NCBI RefSeq assembly: GCF_905171765.1 | Contig: NC_053394.1 | Span: 158,791,256 to 158,855,255 of the forward strand | Length of the DNA: 64,000 bases | Direction of reading: 5' to 3' | From: Bufo bufo | Taxonomy: Eukaryota; Chordata; Amphibia; Anura; Bufonidae | Shown here: piece after piece, positions 60,971-64,000 of the stretch | Layout of the letters: every line of letters begins with the position of its first letter | How positions within the stretch are numbered: the stretch's first letter is position 1 | Notes under the pieces: generated by a model | The model's database searches: none | What the model was told of the DNA's origin: nothing | The model's input: only the letters and a program-made list of their open reading frames with translations | Position numbers and translations under genes: made by a program

Positions 60971-62310
60971 CCACCTCAGCTCCCCTAGCTTACACACCCT
61001 TAATGACCAGACCACTTTTTACAATTCTGCACTACACTACTTTCACAGTTTATTGCTCGGTCATGCAACTTACCACCCAAATGAATTTTACCTCCTTTTC
61101 TTCTCACTAATAGAGCTTTCATTTGGTGGTATTTCATTGCTGCTGACATTTTTACTTTTTTTTGTTATTGATCGAAATTTAACGAAATTTTTGCAAAAAA
61201 ATGACATTTTTCAGTTTCAGTTGTAATTTTTTTTTTTTAAAAACGACATCTATATATACATTTTTCTCTAAATTTATTGTTCTACATGTCTTTGATAAAA
61301 AAAAAAATGTTTGGGTAAAAAAAAAAAATGGTTTGGGTAAAAGTTATAGCGTTTACAAACTATGGTACAAAAATGTGAATTTCCGCTTTTTGAAGCAGCT
61401 CTGACTTTCTGAGCACCTGTCATGTTTCCTGAGGTTCTACAATGCCCAGACAGTAGAAAACCCCCACAAATAACCCCATTTCGGAAAGTAGACACCCTAA
61501 GGTATTCGCTGATAGGCATAGTGAGTCCATAGAACTTTTTATTTTTTGTCACAAGTTAGCGGAAAATGATGATTTTTTTATTTATTTATTTTTTCCTTAC
61601 AAAGTCTCATATTCCACTGACTTGTGACAAAAAATAAAAACTTCCATGAATTCACTATGCCCATCACTAAATACCTTTGGGTGTCTTCTTTCCTAAATGG
61701 GGTCACTTGTGGGGTAGTTATACTGCCCTGGCATTTTAGGGGCCCTAATGTGTGAGAAGTAGTTTGAAATCAAAATGTGTAAGAAATGCCCTGTGAAATC
61801 CGAAAGGTGCTCTTTGGAATGTGGGCCCCTTTGCCCACCTAGGCTGCAAAAAAGTGTCACACATCTGGTATCGCCGTACTCAGGAGAAGTTGGGGAATGT
61901 GTTTTTGGGTGTCATTTTACATATACCCATGCTGGGTGAGATAAATATCTTGGTCAAATGCCAACTTTGTATAAAAAAATGGGACAACTTTTCCCATTTT
62001 TTTTATACAAAGTTGGCATTTGACCAAGATATTTATCTCACCCAGCATGGGTATATGTAAAATGACACCCCAAAACACATTGCCCAACTTCTCCTGAGTA
62101 CGGCGATACCACGTGTCACACTTTTTTGCAGCCTAAATGCGCAAAGGGGCCCAAATTCCTTTTAGGAGGGCATTTTTAGACATTTGGATCCCAGACTTCT
62201 TCTCACGCTTTAGGACCCATAAAATGCCAGGGCAGTATAAATACCCCACATGTGACCCCATTTTGGAAAGAAGACACCCCAAGGTAATTAAAGAAGTGAT
62301 ACCTGACTGA
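60971..62310. mobile_element. TTAA-target foldback element
   Basis: Begins CCACCTCAGCTCCCCTAGC after TTAA at 60967-60970. The interior has one palindrome at about 61495-61680 and a larger one at 61671-62287. No ORF of note. The right terminus was not identified, so the end is approximate. Confidence 0.65.
61671..62287. repeat. Long inverted repeat, arms about 300 bp
   Basis: The left arm (TTTGGGTGTCTTCTTTCC ... GCCAACTTTGTATAAAAAAA) pairs with the right arm (TTTATACAAAGTTGGCATTT ... GAAGACACCCCAAGG) around a centre near 61986. Pairing near the centre is almost perfect for 100 bp or more and weakens outward. Confidence 0.9.
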
Positions 62311-62625
62311 TCCCCGATGCTTGCTTCCCAATCACTGGTCACAGCGGTCATATGTTTGGGTTGAGAGTGACTTTAGAAGTACAGGGACTAGTGAGGACAC
62401 TGAAAGCAGCAGAAGGAGAGCGACAGGGGATCAGAAAGGTATCTCTAAATTTATTATTTTATGCCACTCCAATCAGTTTTCAAAAATAAATTTTACTTGG
62501 AATTACAACCTCTTCTTAATCCAGAGCGCCGGTGCGTTCTCTAACAGCTGATCAGCGAGGATCCTGGGTGTCAGACCCCTACCAATCAGATACTGATGAC
62601 CTATTCTTTGGATTAGGTCACCAGT

Positions 62626-62959
62626 AGTGTTGAACGAATTGAAACATGTGAAGTAGAATTCAATTAGAAGTTTAGGAAAAATTTAGTTCAGCCACAAAGC
62701 TGAATTTCCTTGGATAAGGTGAGTAAATTTAATTTTTTTCAACCCAAAAGGTCATATTGAACTAGCGTATTACCTTTTTTAACGGCTGTTAGATGGTTAC
62801 ACTTCTGTCTAAGTGGCTGGTAAAAACGGTCCCAATGATTAATAGGCTGAATGGGGTTTTAACATAGCGCTTCATGACAAATTAATTCGTAATGAATCAC
62901 ACTGTCAAAATTCGTCGAAGCTGGCGAATCAAATTTTTTAAAACTTCGTTCATCTCTAG
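62626..62959. mobile_element. hAT-like MITE (AGTGTTGAACGAA / TTCGTTCATCTCTAG)
   Basis: 334 bp with imperfect terminal repeats (GTTGAACGAA against GATGAACGAA) and flanks TCACCAGT (62618-62625) and TCATCAGT (62960-62967), an 8-bp duplication with one mismatch. No ORF. Confidence 0.7.
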
Positions 62960-62967
62960 TCATCAGT

Positions 62968-64000
62968 ATAAAACTCTTAAAAAAAACTTTTAAAGGAGAC
63001 TGCCAGACCAAACCTCACAATTAATATAGACATTTGGAGCCTAAAATGACATCTGGACCCTGTTCTTTTTGTCTGAACCCAAGACCTGGTCGTTAACTCT
63101 CTGTGTACTGGTCTAGTTCCACATCTACTGATTCAGTTGCATCTGTTCTCTCAGATTTAGCTTATTCTACTGATTAACCTCTTGTCTACTAATTTAGCTA
63201 TATCTGCTCCCTCCCGATTTTGACTTCAGCTAGTTTGATTATCCTATCTTCTTTCCTTTGGTCATCTGGTTTGGTTTCCTGTGAAACGGCACCTGTTTTC
63301 TGTCACCTTACTTCGCAGACGTCACCTGGGTCCCTAGAAGCCAATACCAACATGCCTTGTAATGGGCTCTGGTGAATACATAGGGGTTTCCTTAGACTCT
63401 ACAAACTGGAGTGGTGTATGATCACAAGTAGCTGTTTCTCGTTTGTTGGTTGTGTTTTGCATGTTCATGCAAAAAAAAAAAACAAGAAAAAAAAACTTAC
63501 TGAAACTGAGGTGTTGGTTGCAAACAGACTTACGTCCCGGCATGATGAAAGCTCTGGAATTGGGAAGATAAATTCAGTCACTCACAGGTGTGACATATTC
63601 TCTGATTGGAGTGTACTTTCCCCTTTTCTTTTCCATCTGACCAGACTGCAATGATGGCTTCTCCTGACCATAACTCATCTATGCGGACACTACTTTAAAG
63701 GCTACATGGAAACGATAGCAAGAAAATGATCATCACACAGCCATTTTAAGAACAATGACTACAAATTCCAATCCTGCTGCTTTCTTCACTACTGTGTCTG
63801 CTGCTACCAAAGGTTTTTGCGCTCCTGTACCTGCCCTCAAATACTGTACTTCAGAAACAAGTATACCTTAACTATGCTTACCTAAATAACTGCCTCAGGT
63901 GGTAATGTGCCCATCTCTGTGTCCCACACAGTAATAGTCACCTGTTAGAGAAATCTCCACAGTATTAATACCCCTCTTTGTTTCCCCCACACCGTTATAT
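62968..64000. other. Unrecognised terminal segment
   Basis: Low-complexity A-rich patch near 63471-63494. Short frames have no motif. I see no gene or repeat family that I can support. Confidence 0.35.

Overview
This 64-kb window reads as vertebrate, most likely anuran (frog or toad), non-genic DNA. I see no convincing host exon, tRNA or rRNA. Nearly all of it is transposable elements, many inserted inside one another, plus tandem repeats. The organism is inferred from the mix of families: piggyBac-type elements opening CCCCTTAAGGACT, hAT and TA-target MITEs, Penelope-like elements (PLEs), an L1-type LINE, Gmr1-like and chromodomain Gypsy elements, several Tc1/mariner lineages and GATA microsatellite. 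That is an inference from family content, not a species identification.

Layout. 1-1.57 kb: unrecognised DNA and a degenerate minisatellite. 1.57-13.2 kb: one minus-strand Tc1 element opened by three later insertions (a piggyBac carrying a long transposase ORF, and two non-autonomous hAT elements full of tandem repeats). Each insertion has an exact target duplication, and removing all three leaves a normal-sized Tc1 of about 1.66 kb. 13.3-15.0 kb: a solo LTR and a PLE-like 3' end. 15.0-42.3 kb: a GATA microsatellite split apart by a DD36E Tc1, a hAT, a PLE, a 5'-truncated L1, a two-armed PLE, and a 12-kb minus-strand Gypsy element whose LTR contains a chromovirus, which in turn contains a DD37E Tc1. 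42.3-54.4 kb: a second L1 interrupted by a very young non-autonomous LTR element, a hAT MITE and a PLE, the last holding a TTAA-target element. 54.4-62.3 kb: piggyBac-type repeat arrays, MITEs, a Tc1 end and a foldback element. The last kilobase is unrecognised.

The coding sequence is mobile-element protein. The most open frames are a piggyBac transposase with all three catalytic aspartates (frameshifted near its N-terminus), a PLE reverse transcriptase/GIY-YIG ORF with YIDD changed to YIDY, an L1 ORF2 C-terminus, a DD36E transposase with an internal deletion and a DD37E transposase with its last catalytic Glu changed to Gly. The most interesting signals are nesting resolved to the base by target duplications, a SCAN-like capsid segment in a Gypsy element whose RNase H abuts its LTR, hammerhead-like cores in PLE 3' ends, one tandem-repeat cargo shared by hAT elements with different termini, and a near-identical LTR pair around a repeat-coding ORF. 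Coordinates of TE ends backed by target duplications are firm; other borders are approximate.
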